Assembly (NCBI RefSeq): GCF_004379255.2
Contig: NC_056038.1
Coordinates: forward strand, 22,928,061-22,992,060
Length of the DNA: 64,000 nt
Direction of reading: 5' to 3'
Source: Salvia splendens
Lineage: Eukaryota; Streptophyta; Magnoliopsida; Lamiales; Lamiaceae
This document shows, one piece after another, positions 34,701-45,809 of the stretch. The notes under the pieces are model-generated. The model saw only the letters and a list, made by a program, of their open reading frames with translations. It was not told the origin of the DNA and did no database searches. The number at the start of each line of letters is the position of its first letter. Positions within the stretch are counted from its first letter, which is position 1. The position numbers were made by a program, and so were the translations under genes.

Positions 34701-34932
34701 CTCTCTCTCTTTCCTTTTGTAGATGTTGGCTAGCCTCAAACACGGCACTAGGTAGCAATGGCTTCAAACGAACCTTCAACCCGTTGAGCATGTAGAAATA
34801 CTCATTCGTGAAGCCATTTTTGTAGGCCCTTCTATCAAACTCCCATGGCCTCCCTAGCAAAACATGACATGCCGTCATAGGAATGATATCACATAGGATT
34901 TCTTCCTCAACTTCCCCAATCTTCAATGGAAC
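31561..34932 (-). CDS. CRM-like pol: RT, RNase H, integrase (with upstream stops)
   Basis: An open reading of about 1120 codons; protease and gag lie upstream beyond an in-frame TAA at about 34932, so no proper start codon belongs to this part. Domains in order: end of protease (ITACHVLLGRPWEFDRRAYKN-like), RT with SKIDLASGYHQI and the catalytic YFDDI near residue 344, RNase H (ECDASGVGIGG near 490, HTDHES near 556), then integrase with the HHCC finger (near 700-750) and DDE residues in LSMDFV, VSDRDVKF and TEVVNRS (near 760, 825 and 857). The C-terminus has an SH3-like part (NPGDWVWVHFRKIRFP) and a basic tail (TRSMRQKLREG) encoded inside the 3' LTR. All catalytic motifs look intact. Confidence 0.88.
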   Translation of the reverse strand, partial: VPLKIGEVEEEILCDIIPMTACHVLLGRPWEFDRRAYKNGFTNEYFYMLNGLKVRLKPLLPSAVFEASQHLQKERERDREKRLVEECELKKPSESGGGERKIKAPKGQHPQTREGKECLIASKTDLGWALNNHLSVLLMVRKDLCLATNLDPYPLIVQSVLQEFEDVFPEELPSELPPMRGIEHQIDFLPGSSLPNWAAYKANPKETQELQRQVEELLAKGLIRESLSPCAVPVILVPKKDGSWRMCVDCRAINKITIKYRHPIPRLDDMLEDLCGSICFSKIDLASGYHQIRMKEGDEWKTAFKTKFGLYEWLVMPFGLTNAPSTFMRLMNHVLHPFIGKFVVVYFDDILIYSRSVEEHASHLRNVLEVLRMHALYAKLPKCTFCVEEVVFLGFVVGKEGVRVDEEKVKAIREWPTPRNVSEVRSFHGLASFYRRFVRDFSTKASPLNYLVKKNVEFKWGEEQERVFSTLKNDLTHAPLLALPNFDKTFELECDASGVGIGGVLMQEGKPIAYFSEKLNQAQLNYPTYDKELYAIVRCLENWQHYLMHKEFVIHTDHESIKFLGGQHKLDKRHAKWSVFLETFPYVIRYKKGKDNVVADVLSRKPFETLHDGTLLVSDTVCLRKRVFTMCASNYVGCEFIKDLYEHDHDFSSIYGACEKGASDKYYKLDGYFFRENRLCKPSCSLRNLLIKEAHLGGLMGHFGLLKTFDILSEHFFWPCMKKHVEKFCSSCLECRQAKSKSNNYGLYTPLPTPTHPWVDLSMDFVLGLPMSHRKNDSIFVVVDRFSKMAHFIPCRKTSDAKFVASLFFKKVIRIHGVPRTIVSDRDVKFLSFFWKTLWGRMGTKLLFSTTAHPQTDGQTEVVNRSLGTLLRALVFESKTSWEECLPIAEFAYNRTIHSTTQQSPFEVVYGFNPLTPLDLSKADLPLSYMVDVGGMEKAKFVQDVHTRVQERIRKMGEQVAQRVNKGRKKMLFNPGDWVWVHFRKIRFPDKARSKLAPRGDGPFMVLERVNDNAYIIDLPGEYNVSCTFNVADLSPFDFVGDDPDLRTNPSQEGEDDTNGKSKARADPTTTPLKLPGRPVTRSMRQKLREGVSNFIRRGMEEADGMPGRANPHLQNARPAFVR
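31766..31779 (-). promoter_or_regulatory. CRM-like polypurine tract
   Basis: The sense strand reads AAGAGGGAGAGGA directly before the 3' LTR start TGATAC. This is the expected plus-strand primer for reverse transcription. Confidence 0.8.
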
Positions 34933-36624
34933 TTTTTATTGAGCCTTCACCTTCAACTCCCCGGAATCCCCTAACCATTGCAATTTGTAGGGGTTTGGGT
35001 GTTTAAGTACCTTCAATGCCAACTTGGCCACCAACCGGTCACACACCACATTTGTACAACTCCCTCCATCTATGATGACCAAGCACGTCTTGGACTTCAC
35101 CTTACACTTCATATGAAAGATGTTGCACCTTTGCTTCTTATGCTCCTCAAGGTTGGGTTGTACATTGAGCATTCGGAGTACAACCATAGCCCTTAAGGGT
35201 TTATCTTCTTCTTCGCCACTAGAAAAAGCTATGTCGGTGTCCGGGCTCACTTCTTTAGTGCCCACACCCTCCCCATCTTCTTCATCTTCCTCACTATACA
35301 CACTACCATCTTGCCCGATAACCATTACCCGTTGGTTTGGGCACTCACGTGTATAATGGCCATACCCCTTGCACTTGAAACATTAAACCTTCTTGTCTTC
35401 CATAGGGGCTATAGCTTTAATAGGTTGAGTACCCGGTAAAGCCTTAACGATCGATCTCCCTTGGGTATTTGGATTGGCCATGTTTTCCACCTTCTTGCCG
35501 GGAGCGCTCCACTTGCTAGTCCCCGTACCTCCGGTTTGGCTAGACGCCCATTTAGCCCGGCTAGAAACCAACTCCTTACTTTGCCTCTCAAAAGTGTCGG
35601 CAAACCCAATCACCTCATCCAAGGAAATTCCCCTCAATGCCTCCACTTGCACCTTGTGCTTCAAGTTGATGTTAAGGCCATGGATAAATCAATCTTGAGT
35701 CGCCTCTTCTCGCTCCTCCACCCCTACCTTGCTCATCAATGATAGGAGTTCGTAGTAGTACTCCATTACGCTCTTCATCCCTTGCTTCAAATCTTGAAAC
35801 TCCCCTCGAAGTCGGAGGAAATAGGACTTTGGTACAAAGGTAGTCCTCATGAGCTCACACAACTCCGCCCACGAACCCACTTCTCCTCCCCTAACCATCC
35901 TTCTCCTCCTCATCGTATCATTCCACCATGTATCCGCATTGCCACGAAACTCGGCTATTGCCACCTTCACCTTATCACCTTCCGAAAAGTTATGGAGTGT
36001 GAAAATTTTGCTCATTTGTGACTCCCATTCCAAGTAGGCCTCGGGATCAAACTTGCCGTGGAACTCGGGAAATGTGTGCTTGATAAACTTGGTGGGATCA
36101 TCATACCGCGACTCCATCTCCTCCTCCTCATAGTTTCTATATCTTCTATGCCTACCATTCCACCCATGGTGCCCCATTTTTCTTTTCCCTCTTCCGCCCA
36201 TCATGTTCCCGAACCTACCATTCCTATTCCCATTCCGTCCTCCTCCTTGTCCCCCACGCCCCCCATGATCGTACCAACCATATGGCTCTTCCTCTCCATT
36301 ACTCCCCTCGGAGGCATCATGATGTGTGTGATTGCTCCTAGGGGTGTTTGACCTTGATAGTCGCAAGGCCTTCAAAGCGTTGAGCTCGTCGTGGAGAAAA
36401 GTTTGGTTTTCATGGATGGATGCTTGGTTCTCCTTGAGTTCCTTCAAATCCCCGAACATAGCATCTTGAGTGACATGCATTGTGGTTTGGCCTTCTTTTA
36501 GATCCCTCAAATCCGTCATAATTTTTTCCATCAAGATTTTCAACTCATCCCCCGCCACACTAAGACTCGTGCTCGCACCCGGTTGCGGATCCCCCATCGT
36601 GGTGGATCTAGTACGAGGTGGCAT
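34932..36624 (-). pseudogene. CRM-like gag and protease, three in-frame stops
   Basis: Starts at ATG 36624 (MPPRTRSTTMGDPQPG). A coiled-coil-like stretch (DLRDLKEGQTT, DLKELKENQASIHENQ), a Gly/Arg/Asn-rich stretch and then the Gag core (FPEFHGKFDPEAYLEWE, ADTWWNDTMRRRRM, FVPKSYFLRLRGEFQDLKQG) follow. A CCHC knuckle (CFKCKGYGHYTRECP, near 35340-35380) leads into the aspartic protease (IIDGGSCTNVVCDRLV, near 35075). In-frame stops are seen near 35688 (TGA, where relatives have Arg), 35383 (TAA just before the knuckle) and 34932 (TAA before KVPLKIG). No frameshift is obvious, so damage is limited to point mutations. Confidence 0.85.
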
Positions 36625-37391
36625 TCACAATGGTACCTACAATAAGAAATAAAAATAAACTAGGATCTAGTCCTAAGGGTTAGTAAAATCCACACTCACA
36701 CACACAAGAATGGGAGATTTTATTAAGAACTCACTTCCCAATTGGTAATCCAACCCCCAATTCACTCACCAATGTCACTCGGAAAAAGGCTTAGAATATA
36801 GTGAGGGCTAGGTTCACTCACTCTCAATATCCAACTTCCTAAATGCAAGTGCTAAGACAAATCATTCAAGGTATACACATAGGCAATATAACCAAGCAAG
36901 TAAATCCAATCAAGCATGTGAAAGTAAGGTTCAATGCCTAAGGAAGCTAGCAAACAAACTTAGTTGAGCTGAAAATCTATGTAACTCTTGGTTGATCTTT
37001 AGGAAATTTTTTTATATGGCTACCCAACCCCAAAATTGATGAAACTTGGTAGATAACAAGATTAAAGGGTTTAGAAAGAGGGAAAAATATCCCCAATATA
37101 GCAGGTTTTCGAGGAGACCCTCGATTTTACGTTTTCCCCAAATCTGTCAAACTAGGGCACAAAACAGGGCAGCAACTTCACACATTAATTTGACCTATCA
37201 AATGATGGAATTTTTGGCTGAGATTTTTCAGGAAAATAGTTCATATATCAAGGTTCATGCACACCAAAAATCAGCTCAATCCTATAACAATTGACCAATA
37301 AACAAGCAAAGACTAAAACAAAAGAAATAAGGAAAAACAAGGAAAAAGAAATTTCATAGAGGTTTAAAATCAAACACTTGGTAGGCACCTA
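36625..37391 (-). other. CRM-like 5' leader
   Basis: Noncoding internal sequence between the primer site and gag. The open reading at 37046-37294 is on the wrong strand. Nothing else is recognised. Confidence 0.6.
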
Positions 37392-37405
37392 GGCTCTAGA
37401 TACCA
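37392..37405 (-). promoter_or_regulatory. CRM-like primer binding site, tRNA-iMet
   Basis: On the - strand TGGTATCTAGAGCC, two bases after the 5' LTR. It differs from the perfect iMet complement (TGGTATCAGAGC) by an inserted base. Confidence 0.75.
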
Positions 37406-37407
37406 AA

Positions 37408-38317
37408 TGATAAGGTTCCTTGTGAGGGAATCCTTCCATGTGCCCAAGAAATACCCAAAGTAGTGTTTGATCTCACTTTTTAGTTAAGATAAACAAAGAT
37501 AAGTTGAGCTAGCCACAAAAACTAGGCTCAAAATGGATTTTGATGGAGAGAAAAGAAGGTGAGAAGAAAGTGTAAAGAAGGAGGAATCCTCTTTGAGGAT
37601 CTATGACCTCCCATAAGAAGATGTGGGCAACCCTAGGCTACTTTCACCCAAAGCAAATACTCCATTGGCTCCACATTCATGACTACACAACCATAAATGC
37701 ATACCTATACTTGATTTAGCCAAATGAACATAAAACAAGCAACCTACAATGTAGGAATTTGGATAGAAATCTCACATGGGAGATGCTCTCAAAGGAGTCT
37801 TCATAATAACATTCATCAAAAGTCCACTCTAAAGTCTTACAAAAAGGATATTTATAGTTAGGGTTGGAAACCCAAGAAAAGGCTAAAAAAAACAAGGAAA
37901 AAACGGCTGTAAAAGTTGAATCGCCCGGCCGGGCATTTTGGGAAAGTGAAATCGCCCGGTCGGGCGAACTTTCTGGATTCGGCGCTGATTCTTCAAACGC
38001 CCGGTCGGGCGAACTTTCTGGATTCGGCGCTGATTCTTCAAACGCCCGGTCGGGCGTTCTGGGATGGTGAAATCGCCCGGTCGGGCGAACTTTCTGGACT
38101 GTAGACGATGCTCAGCGCACAAACGCCCGGTCGGGCGTTTTGGAGGTGTGGATTCGTCCGACCGGGCATTCCATCTACCTCCTCCATTCCCCTCCTAATG
38201 AAGTTTGAAACGCCTTCCCGAAGCTTTTGTCTCATTGATCTTGTGACGGGCCTTCCGGGCAGCTTAAGGGGAGTCGTGGTCGGGTCAGCCCGGGCCTTGG
38301 ACTTCCTGTTTGTATCA
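37408..38317 (-). repeat. CRM-like element 5' LTR
   Basis: 910 bp, the partner of 30902-31765. It is longer mainly because of one additional 45-bp unit in the palindrome region (37970-38060). By eye about 18 substitutions separate the two LTRs, roughly 2 percent, most of them C/T or G/A. Confidence 0.9.
37921..38168. repeat. Palindrome array in the CRM-like 5' LTR
   Basis: Seven GC palindromes occur at about 37921, 37952, 37997, 38041, 38073, 38122 and 38154. Two flavours are seen: TCGCCCGGTCGGGCGA and AACGCCCGGTCGGGCGTT, in which even the flanking bases are symmetrical. The spacers are 15-35 bp. The array lies 60-310 bp upstream of the sense TATA near 37853. Confidence 0.9.
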
Positions 38318-39228
38318 GGAACAGTCCCCTTCCCTTTCCTTTTCTTCTCAGCTTCCCGGCGGCTGGTCTCAACAACCCACTTTCCTTTCTCGGCCTCTCT
38401 GGCCTCCTGGTTTATCGCCCCAGGGGCTCCTAGTTTCTCCGGTTCATCTGGCGTATTCAACCGTTGTCGTGCTATACGTCGTCTTTCCTCTTGCCCTTCT
38501 TCCGCCCTCTGCATATTGGCCATTCTGGCCTCCACTTCCTCCACCAGTCTATTGACGTCCCCCTTGCGTGCCCGACGGTGCAGCAACTCCTCCTCCTCCT
38601 CCAGAACCGATTCATCCTCTGCCTGAGGAATGAAGTTCCATTCCGCTCCCCTTCGTTGTAATAGTTCTCTGGGAGGGGCAGAAGGTCCTCCGTAGAATCG
38701 TCGTCAATGCTTACAACCTCAATTGGTTGTGTCAGCCCTAGGAGGGTAGGGGAGGTGGATCCTCCGTGACTGGGTGGTGTCAGAGTGCTAGGAATAGCCG
38801 TGCCTTCTGCATGTGGCGGCTGCACAGACGGTGCTCCTTCGGCCGGGGCGGTGGCGAGTTGCGCCTCTTTCTCGTCTTCAGAATCGTCCCCACCGTATGG
38901 TACCAAGGGAATGGAGGTTGTAGGTTCAGGGATGCGAAGGGGGGGCTTGTGTTTGGGTAGATGGAGGGTTTGGTGTTTTGGAGGTTGTGGCTTGGTCCCT
39001 TGACAAGGAAACTCCCAGTCGTGCTTTCAAGGTTGCATAGGCAATGGAGGGATCCAAATCGGAGGGCAGACTCCGGAGGATTTTGGTTAAGCGCCGTTGA
39101 GCTTCTTCATCCACCTCGGGTAGTGGAGCGTTAGTTGGTGTAGGTGGGCTAGGGTTTCTTATTTGGTTATCACTATCGGCATGAGTACTGGAAGATGAAG
39201 ATGAAGTTGGGAGCTGTTCGAGCAACAT

Positions 39229-39865
39229 ATTTACTGATAATGTGGGTAGGTCGTGTTGGAGGAGATGATGTTTTTGGAAAGAGGGTTTTGAACTTGGGAG
39301 GATTCTTAGGGAGAGTAAAAAGGAATGAATCGTAGATGGCTCGGGTAAAAGTGGTCTGCAGATCCGAAATCTGCCTTTATAATAATATCGCGTGTGTTGG
39401 GATTCTTTACTGTTGAGATCCTTGCGGCCCTTTGCATACAGACGCGCCTTTTCAGAGTGCCAGCTGGCTTAGCTTCCCTGATACGTTTCGTCCCTCTCTC
39501 CAAGGTGTCCTTCCACTGTGACGGTTGGCGCTCCTTGACACCTTTTCAGTGACTGCGCACGTCCTTTCATCACCTGCCCTGCTCAACTCAATCACTGTAC
39601 GTCCAATTAAATTCGAATTGTCCTTATCAAGTGGATAATTAATTTTTGATGAAACTCAATTTGCTCCACTTGATAAGCTTCCTTCCTTTCTTCCGACTTT
39701 TAATTAATTAAGAAAATAAAACTAACATACTAAAACTATTTACACTAACTACTAAGGACTTGACCGGGTTCCCCTATGATGTCACTTGATCAGTTTAATA
39801 GATAAGTACTTTGTCGCTTGATCAAGCAGACTACCCATGAGTACCCGATCATCCTTGTTACCTGA
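39229..39865 (-). other. Element 2 spacer between pol and third ORF
   Basis: A noncoding stretch of about 640 bp with several TTGATCAA-like words (39604-39860). It is positionally equivalent to 54587-55195 of element 1. A promoter or splice site for the third ORF would have to lie here, but none stands out. Confidence 0.55.
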
Positions 39866-42800
39866 TCACTGGAGAGAGGTAGGCATGAGTAGTGGAATGT
39901 CGTCCACCACAAATGCCTCCATTCCTTCTCTGTATGGCTTTACCCTATGACCATTCACCATGAAGGAAGGCGAATCTGGATTGCTTCCTTGGAGTTCGAT
40001 TGCTCCATTCTTTCGGAGGGCGATAATGGTATAAGGACCTATCCACCTTGATCTGAGCTTTCCTGGCATCAATTTCAGTCTGGACTGGAACAACAGTACC
40101 TTCTGGCCCACCTTGAGTTCCTTCTTGCGAAGGTTCTTATCCTGTCACATCTTGTTCTTTTCCTTGTACCACATGGCAGAGTCATAGGCATCAAGACGGA
40201 GTTCTTCAAGTTCTTGTAGCTGCATTCTCTTCTCTCCAGCTCCAGCCTCGGTGTTCATATTCATTTCTTTCACTGCCCAGTAGGCTTGATGTTCCACCCC
40301 TACAGGTAAATGGCACATTTTCCCAAAGTGCGTCCTCCAGTCGGCGGCTACAATCTTTCTTGGTGGGATTAACTGTCTTTTCTAGAATTTCCTTGATTTC
40401 TCTATTAGAAACTTCAACTTGTCCATTGGACTGCGGGTTATAAGGTGTGGATAGGCGGTGATGGACTCCATACTTTCGCATCAAGGCTTCGATAATTCTG
40501 TTGACGAAATAAGTTCCTTGGTCAGAGATAATAGCCCGTGGCACCCCGTATCGGGTAAATATGTTCGATTTCAAGAACTTCGCCACTTCTTTGGACTCAC
40601 ACGTCCTAGTTGCCTTCGCCTCAATCCATTTGGACACATAGTCCACAACCACCAGTATGTAGAGATTGCCTTCAGACGCGGGAAAAGGGTCCCATGAAGT
40701 CCATTCCCCATACATCAAATATTTCACAGACAATAATGGGGATCTGAGGCATCTCATTTCTAGTAGATATCCCTCCAGTAAGCTGGCATCGAGGGCACCT
40801 TTTGCAGAATTCGTAAGCATCTTTATGGATGGAAGACCAGTAAAACCCACTATCAAGTATTTTCCTTGATGTCTTCTTTGCCCCAAAGTGGCCACCGCAA
40901 GCTAGTGCGTGGCAGTGGATCATCACATCTTCCTGCTCCCATTTGGGTATACAGCGTCGGATCACTTGATCTGCTCCCATTTTCCATAGGTAAGGATGGT
41001 CCCAATAGAAGTACCGGGAATCTCTCTTAAGCTTTATCTTTTGTGCCCTTGTAACTTCATCACCCCCGGGCAACTCTCCGGTCACCAAGTAGTTGGCCAT
41101 GTCAGCAAACCATGGCTCTTTCCGTGTGTGTTGTTCCTTGCTTCCTTGCTCAGCTTGATCAACCTCTTCCATTTGGTTGACCCACTGACATTCAGAGGTT
41201 GTCTTGACCAGGGAAGGTGTCTGAAATGGCTTCACCGTTATCGTCCTGCAAAATTCGGCTCAGGTGATCAACCACTTTGTTCTCGCATCCCTTTTTATCC
41301 ACTACTTCCCAATCAAATTCTTGTAAGAGGAGTACCCATCTGATCAATCGCGGCTTTGATTCCTTCTTCGTCAAGAGGTATTTGATGGCCGCATGGTCCG
41401 TATACACTATCACTTTAGACCCTAGCAGGTAAGGTCTGAACTTCTCGAATGCGAAAACCACCGATAGCATCTCCTTCTCGGTCACGTCATAGTTCCTTTG
41501 TGCCTGATTCAGAGTTTTGGAAGCATAGAAAATGACGTAACTCTTTCCTTCGATCTTCTGACCTAATACTGCCCCACAGCATAGTCACTAGCATCGCACA
41601 TTACCTCAAAGGGGTGATTCCAGTCGGGGGCACGTATTATTGGAGAGCTTATCAATCGGTCCTTCAGAAATTGGAACGCGATTTTGCAGATATCTGATAA
41701 TTCAAACTCCACATCGTTCTGGAGAAGTCTCGTCAAAGGCTGGGTAATTTTTGCGAAATCTTTGATGAATCTTCTATAGAAACCAGCGTGCCCCAAAAAG
41801 GCTTTGATCTCCTTCTGGTTGGTGGGGTATGGGAGTTTTGCAATGACCGCTACTTATGCTGGGTCGACCTCGATTCCCCTGCTTGACACTACATGTCCCA
41901 AGACTATTCCTTCAGTAACCATAAAATGGTATTTCTCGAAATTCAGAACTAAGTCCTTCTGGCGGCATCTTTCTAATACCTTGTTTAGGTTATGCAGCCC
42001 TTGATCGAAATCGTCCCCATAGACAGTAAAGTCGTCCATGAAGATCTCAATGCAGTCTTCCAACAGGTCCGCGAAAATGCTCATCATGCATCTCTGGAAG
42101 GTGCCCGGGGTATTACAGAGGCCAAAGGGCATCCTCCTGTAAGCGTAAATTCCAAAGGGGCAGGTGAACGTCGTCTTCTCTTGGTCATCTGGATTTACAG
42201 CGATCTGGAAATAACCACTATAACCATCCAGGAAGCTGAAGTACTGCTTCCCTACCAAATTCTTCAACATTTGATCAATGAACGGCAGGGGGAAGTGATC
42301 CTTCTTCGTAGCTTGATTCAACTTCCTATAATCTATGCACATTCTCCACCCAGTGACCGGCCTTGTCGGGATTAATTCATTTTTTCGTTTTTACCACCTG
42401 AATCCCTCCTTTCTTAGGCACCATGTGTACTGGGCTGACCCAGTTACTGTCAGGAATGGAATAGATAATCCCGATCGAAACCAACTTGACGATTTTTTCA
42501 GCACCTCTTCCCTCATGTTGGGGTTGAGTTTACGTTGTTGGTCGCGGTGTGGCTTGGCTCCTTCCTCCAGTCGTATGTGATGCATACATAAGTCTGGGCT
42601 GATGCCCACCAAATATGCCAGCTTCCAGCCAATAGCCTTCTGATTTCTTCTCAATACTTCCAACAATCTGTCTTCCTGCCCCTGGGTCAAGTGGCTGTTG
42701 ATGATAACGGGCATCGTTTCGCCCTCACCTAGGTAAGCGTACTTTAAATGAGCTAGAAGGGGTTTCAATTCCTCTGCGGGTTTTGGCTCTTCATTGGGCA

Positions 42801-45523
42801 GAGGGTTCTCTGCTGCTTCTTGTTCCAGTGGCTTGCCTTGATCAAGCCGTTTCGTTAAGCTAGACACTTGAGCTGTCCCACTTGATCCAGCTGGCCTCAG
42901 GCGCTCGCAAAATTCCGATATTGCCTTCACGATTGCCTGATCGTCCATCTCTCCGACTTTCATGGTATCGTACCACTCTTCTACTTCTTTTTCGACCTCC
43001 TTATCTGCAGCGGAGTCAGTGAACTGTCTCTTTATGAATTCTTCCTCCAAGTACTCCTGTACCAAGGGCTCAGTCACATCTATGGAGTATACGTTATCGC
43101 CGTCAGCTGGCTTCTTTATGGCTTCATCAATATTGAACGTATACTGCTCTCCTTTGAAATCCAGGCTTATCGTCCCATTTCGGACGTCTATAATAGTGCT
43201 GGCTGTTAACAGGAATGGTCGTCCTAGTAGGACTCCACTTGACTCCTTTGTTGCGGGTTCCGTCATCTTGATCACAAAAAAATAAGCTAGGTATAGAAAA
43301 TTATTCACCTTAACAATCACGTCTTCCAGAATTTCCTCTGGGTGAATGCACGATCTGTCGGCCAACTGTATCATTATGTCAGTGTCGATGAGCTTGGCCG
43401 CTCCTAACTTCCGATAGATGGAGTATGGCATAACGTTTATTGATGCTCCTAAGTCGCACATAGCGTGCTCCACTTGGATGTCTCCTACAGAAATAGGAAG
43501 TGTGAACATTCCAGGATCAGTTTTCTTGGAGGGGAGGTCGCTTCTTTGGATTACGGCAGAGACGTTCTCATCTGTAATTAGTCTCCCTTCCTCATTGACC
43601 TTCCCTGCCAGGTAGTCTTTAATGAACTTACTGATCGGGGGAATTTTTAACGCCGTCAAGAGCGGTACCTTCACATCCACGTCCTTGAACATACTTGCCA
43701 CATCGATTGTGGCATCCCTTTTCCTGGTCACCATTCCACGGTACAGATAAGGCTTAACCCTTTCAGTTTCCTCTTTCTGACTTTCTTCCGAGGCTTCACC
43801 TCCCACCTTCTCCTTGCCCTTTTCTTTCACTTAATCCACTCTACTAGATTCTCCTTCTTCTTTACGGCTTTGCCCGGAACCAGTTGCTGGAGATATTGCA
43901 GGATGGCAGGGGCCTTGGTAGACTTTCCCCGATCTCAGGGATACTTCACTAATATTCTCACGACCAGGTGGTTGCATAGTGGCTTCATTTCCCTTCAATT
44001 CGCCCAACGATACTGCAACTTGAGAGAGTTGTTTCGTCAGCATCTCCAACGCCGCCCGCTGCTCTTTCTGAGCCTCCTGGATTTCCAGCATCGCATCATT
44101 TGGATGGTGTGGTACCAACATATCTCCATGGCCTTCGTTGGGGTGTTGGTTGTATCTTTGATTCGTCGGTCCCCCACTATAGTTGGGCTGCGGGTAGTCA
44201 GATTGCCCGTAGTGTTCTTGCTGATATCGCGGTTGGTTGTACTGTTGATTTACAGGGTGCTGATTTCCCCATAGGTGTGGTGGGATGTACGTGACCATCT
44301 GGTTGTTCGGCTGCCTTCCCTGGTTGCTAAACTGGGGACCTTGCTGTCTGTACCCCCAGTTTCCCTCCGGTTGTCTGCTTGACCAGTTGGGCTGTCCTTC
44401 ACTGGACCAGTTTCCTTGAGGTACGTTCTGTATTCTGTTTCCTCCAGAGTTTGGTTTATCCTGGATCCGTGCGGGCCAGTTGGACTGCCCATAAGAGGTT
44501 TGTACCTATTGTGTCGAGGGTGGTTATGGTTGGCTTTGATTCTGATCTGTCCATTGAGAATTGGGGTGGTCCCTCCATGGAGCATCTCTCTGCTTCCCCT
44601 GGATCCAGTTGCCATTTGCGTTCCAGTGGCCAACGACATTCACTTGGGCCTGCGGCTCTGCCTCTGGGGGAAACTCGCAGTAATAGTAGTGATGCTCTTC
44701 TGGTGGTGACGACTGCGGTACATACTGTGGTTCTTTTGGTGCAGGTGGTGGAGGCGGTCTGGCTTTTTCTACTGCCTCTAGCAGCTTCTTTTCCATTTGC
44801 TCAAATCGAGCTTCCAACTTTTCATCATTGCACACCTCTGCTGCGTGTACTACCCCTCATCTGTACTGCCCTCGAGATGTTTCGTACGACCGTTAGGCTT
44901 CAATTAGCCTCTCCAGAATATTCTTTGCTTGGGTAAAAGGGGTTTTTGAGAAATCCCCTTGGGCTGCGAGATTGAGGTCATTTTTACTGTCTACTGTGAG
45001 TCTGCCATAGAAGATCGAGTAGATCTCCAGTTCCCCCAGCTTGTGCTTGGGGCATGCTTGAAGCAACCCTTGGAATCTGTCCCAGTACTGGCCGAGGGGC
45101 TCGTTATACTCCTGTCTAGCCTCTGTAATCTCCCTTTTCAGGGCACTTGTCTTCGATGCTGGAAAAAAAGCGATCGAGAAATATCATGCGGAACTCTGCC
45201 CAGGTTCTGATGGATCCTTCTGGCAGCCTTGACAGCCAGACACTTGCATCGCCCTTCAAAACGAAGGGAATGGCCTTAAGCCTGTAATCTTCGGATGTGG
45301 ATCCAGCCGGCACTGGCTTAATGTCACATTATCGGTAGAATTCTTCCAGAAAAGCGTACGGACACTCCTTCGAAAGACAGTGGAAGTGGGATAAAACGGC
45401 CAACACTCCTAACTTGATCGCGATGGTCCGCATCCTAGGAGTGGCGACAATGGCATGTGTGGGCTCCTTGTCGTCGTGAGCGTGTAGAGAACCGATTCTA
45501 GAGTCATTGTCGGCGAAGGCCAT
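39866..45523 (-). pseudogene. Athila-like element 2 gag-pol, degenerate
   Basis: Read from ATG 45523 (MAFADNDSRIGSLHAHDDKEP) to about 39866. Gag core (LKAIPFVLKGDASVWLSRLP, 45280); Gln/Asn-rich tail; protease ([14 protein letters not shown], about 43470, and [12 protein letters not shown]); RT ([20 protein letters not shown], 42340; catalytic FMDDF, about 42035); RNase H ([23 protein letters not shown]); integrase ([12 protein letters not shown] finger near 40900; [27 protein letters not shown]). About ten frameshifts or stops break it, for example near 45320, 44840, 44300, 43830, 42400, 41850, 41560 and 40200. Catalytic residues that can be read are still intact, so decay came after the element was functional. 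Confidence 0.88.
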
Positions 45524-45788
45524 CTTTGCTCCTGCTTGTTCAGGTGGTGGAGGTTGTGTATTTTGCTCGGTAGCTGCTGCTGCTTCTAATGCGGCTCTAT
45601 AACGAGTGGTGACAACTCCGGCTTCCTGGACTCTCTAATGAGCGTTAGTCTCTTTGTATAGAAAGGGATGATTCCAGTGTCCACCGCGTTGGTACCTTCT
45701 CATCAACAGTGAAAAACAAATGAGAAAACAAGGAAATAAGACTATATACACCTACGCACTACGCACAAACATAAAGTTATACCATGCT

Positions 45789-45806
45789 TCCCCGGCAACG
45801 GCGCCA
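45789..45806 (-). promoter_or_regulatory. Element 2 primer binding site, tRNA-Asp
   Basis: TGGCGCCGTTGCCGGGGA on the - strand, three bases after the 5' LTR; identical to the sites of elements S and 1. Confidence 0.92.
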
Positions 45807-45809
45807 TTT

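Larger units (their letters stand above)
30902..38317 (-). mobile_element. CRM-like Ty3/gypsy chromovirus, nearly complete
   Basis: A 7.4 kb - strand element with LTRs at 30902-31765 and 37408-38317 (TGATAAGG...TATCA) and a perfect target duplication GGAAC (30897-30901, 38318-38322). It is inserted in the third ORF of Athila-like element 2. Gag, protease and an open 1.1-kcodon pol are present, interrupted by only three in-frame stops. The pol reading runs into the 3' LTR. The primer site is tRNA-iMet type and a clear polypurine tract abuts the 3' LTR. Lineage is judged from the IIDGGSCTNV protease and the RT/integrase sequence, which resemble centromeric retrotransposons. Confidence 0.9.
29166..39228 (-). 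pseudogene. Element 2 third ORF (env position), broken and split
   Basis: The reading starts at ATG 39228 (MLLEQLPTSSSSSSTHADS), passes an acidic/Pro-rich section and a charged stretch (RLVEEVEARMANMQ, RRREAEKKRKGK-like, near 38550-38330). It is interrupted at 38317/30902 by the CRM-like element and resumes at 30901. The conserved globular part follows (AKEFFTSFRFTGSTNLEAKSI, 30180; RRVHLGYWIAYSLSQIANR, 29770; VCHLLGAYLRRN), with a Glu/Arg/Lys-rich helix and a Pro/Ser-rich tail ending at 29166. Frameshifts near 38900, 38480, 30600-30200 and 29850 disable it. It matches element 1's 920-codon ORF in order and motifs (VHLGYW, CHLLGAYL). Confidence 0.8.

Noticed and set aside
37921..38168. CRISPR-like array
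   Set aside because: The repeated units are palindromes in an LTR promoter with short, repetitive spacers in a plant genome; no cas genes.
45789..45806. Possible tRNA-Asp gene fragments (also 16664-16681 and 61298-61315)
   Set aside because: Only the 3' 18 bases match, and each lies directly next to an LTR; they are primer binding sites.
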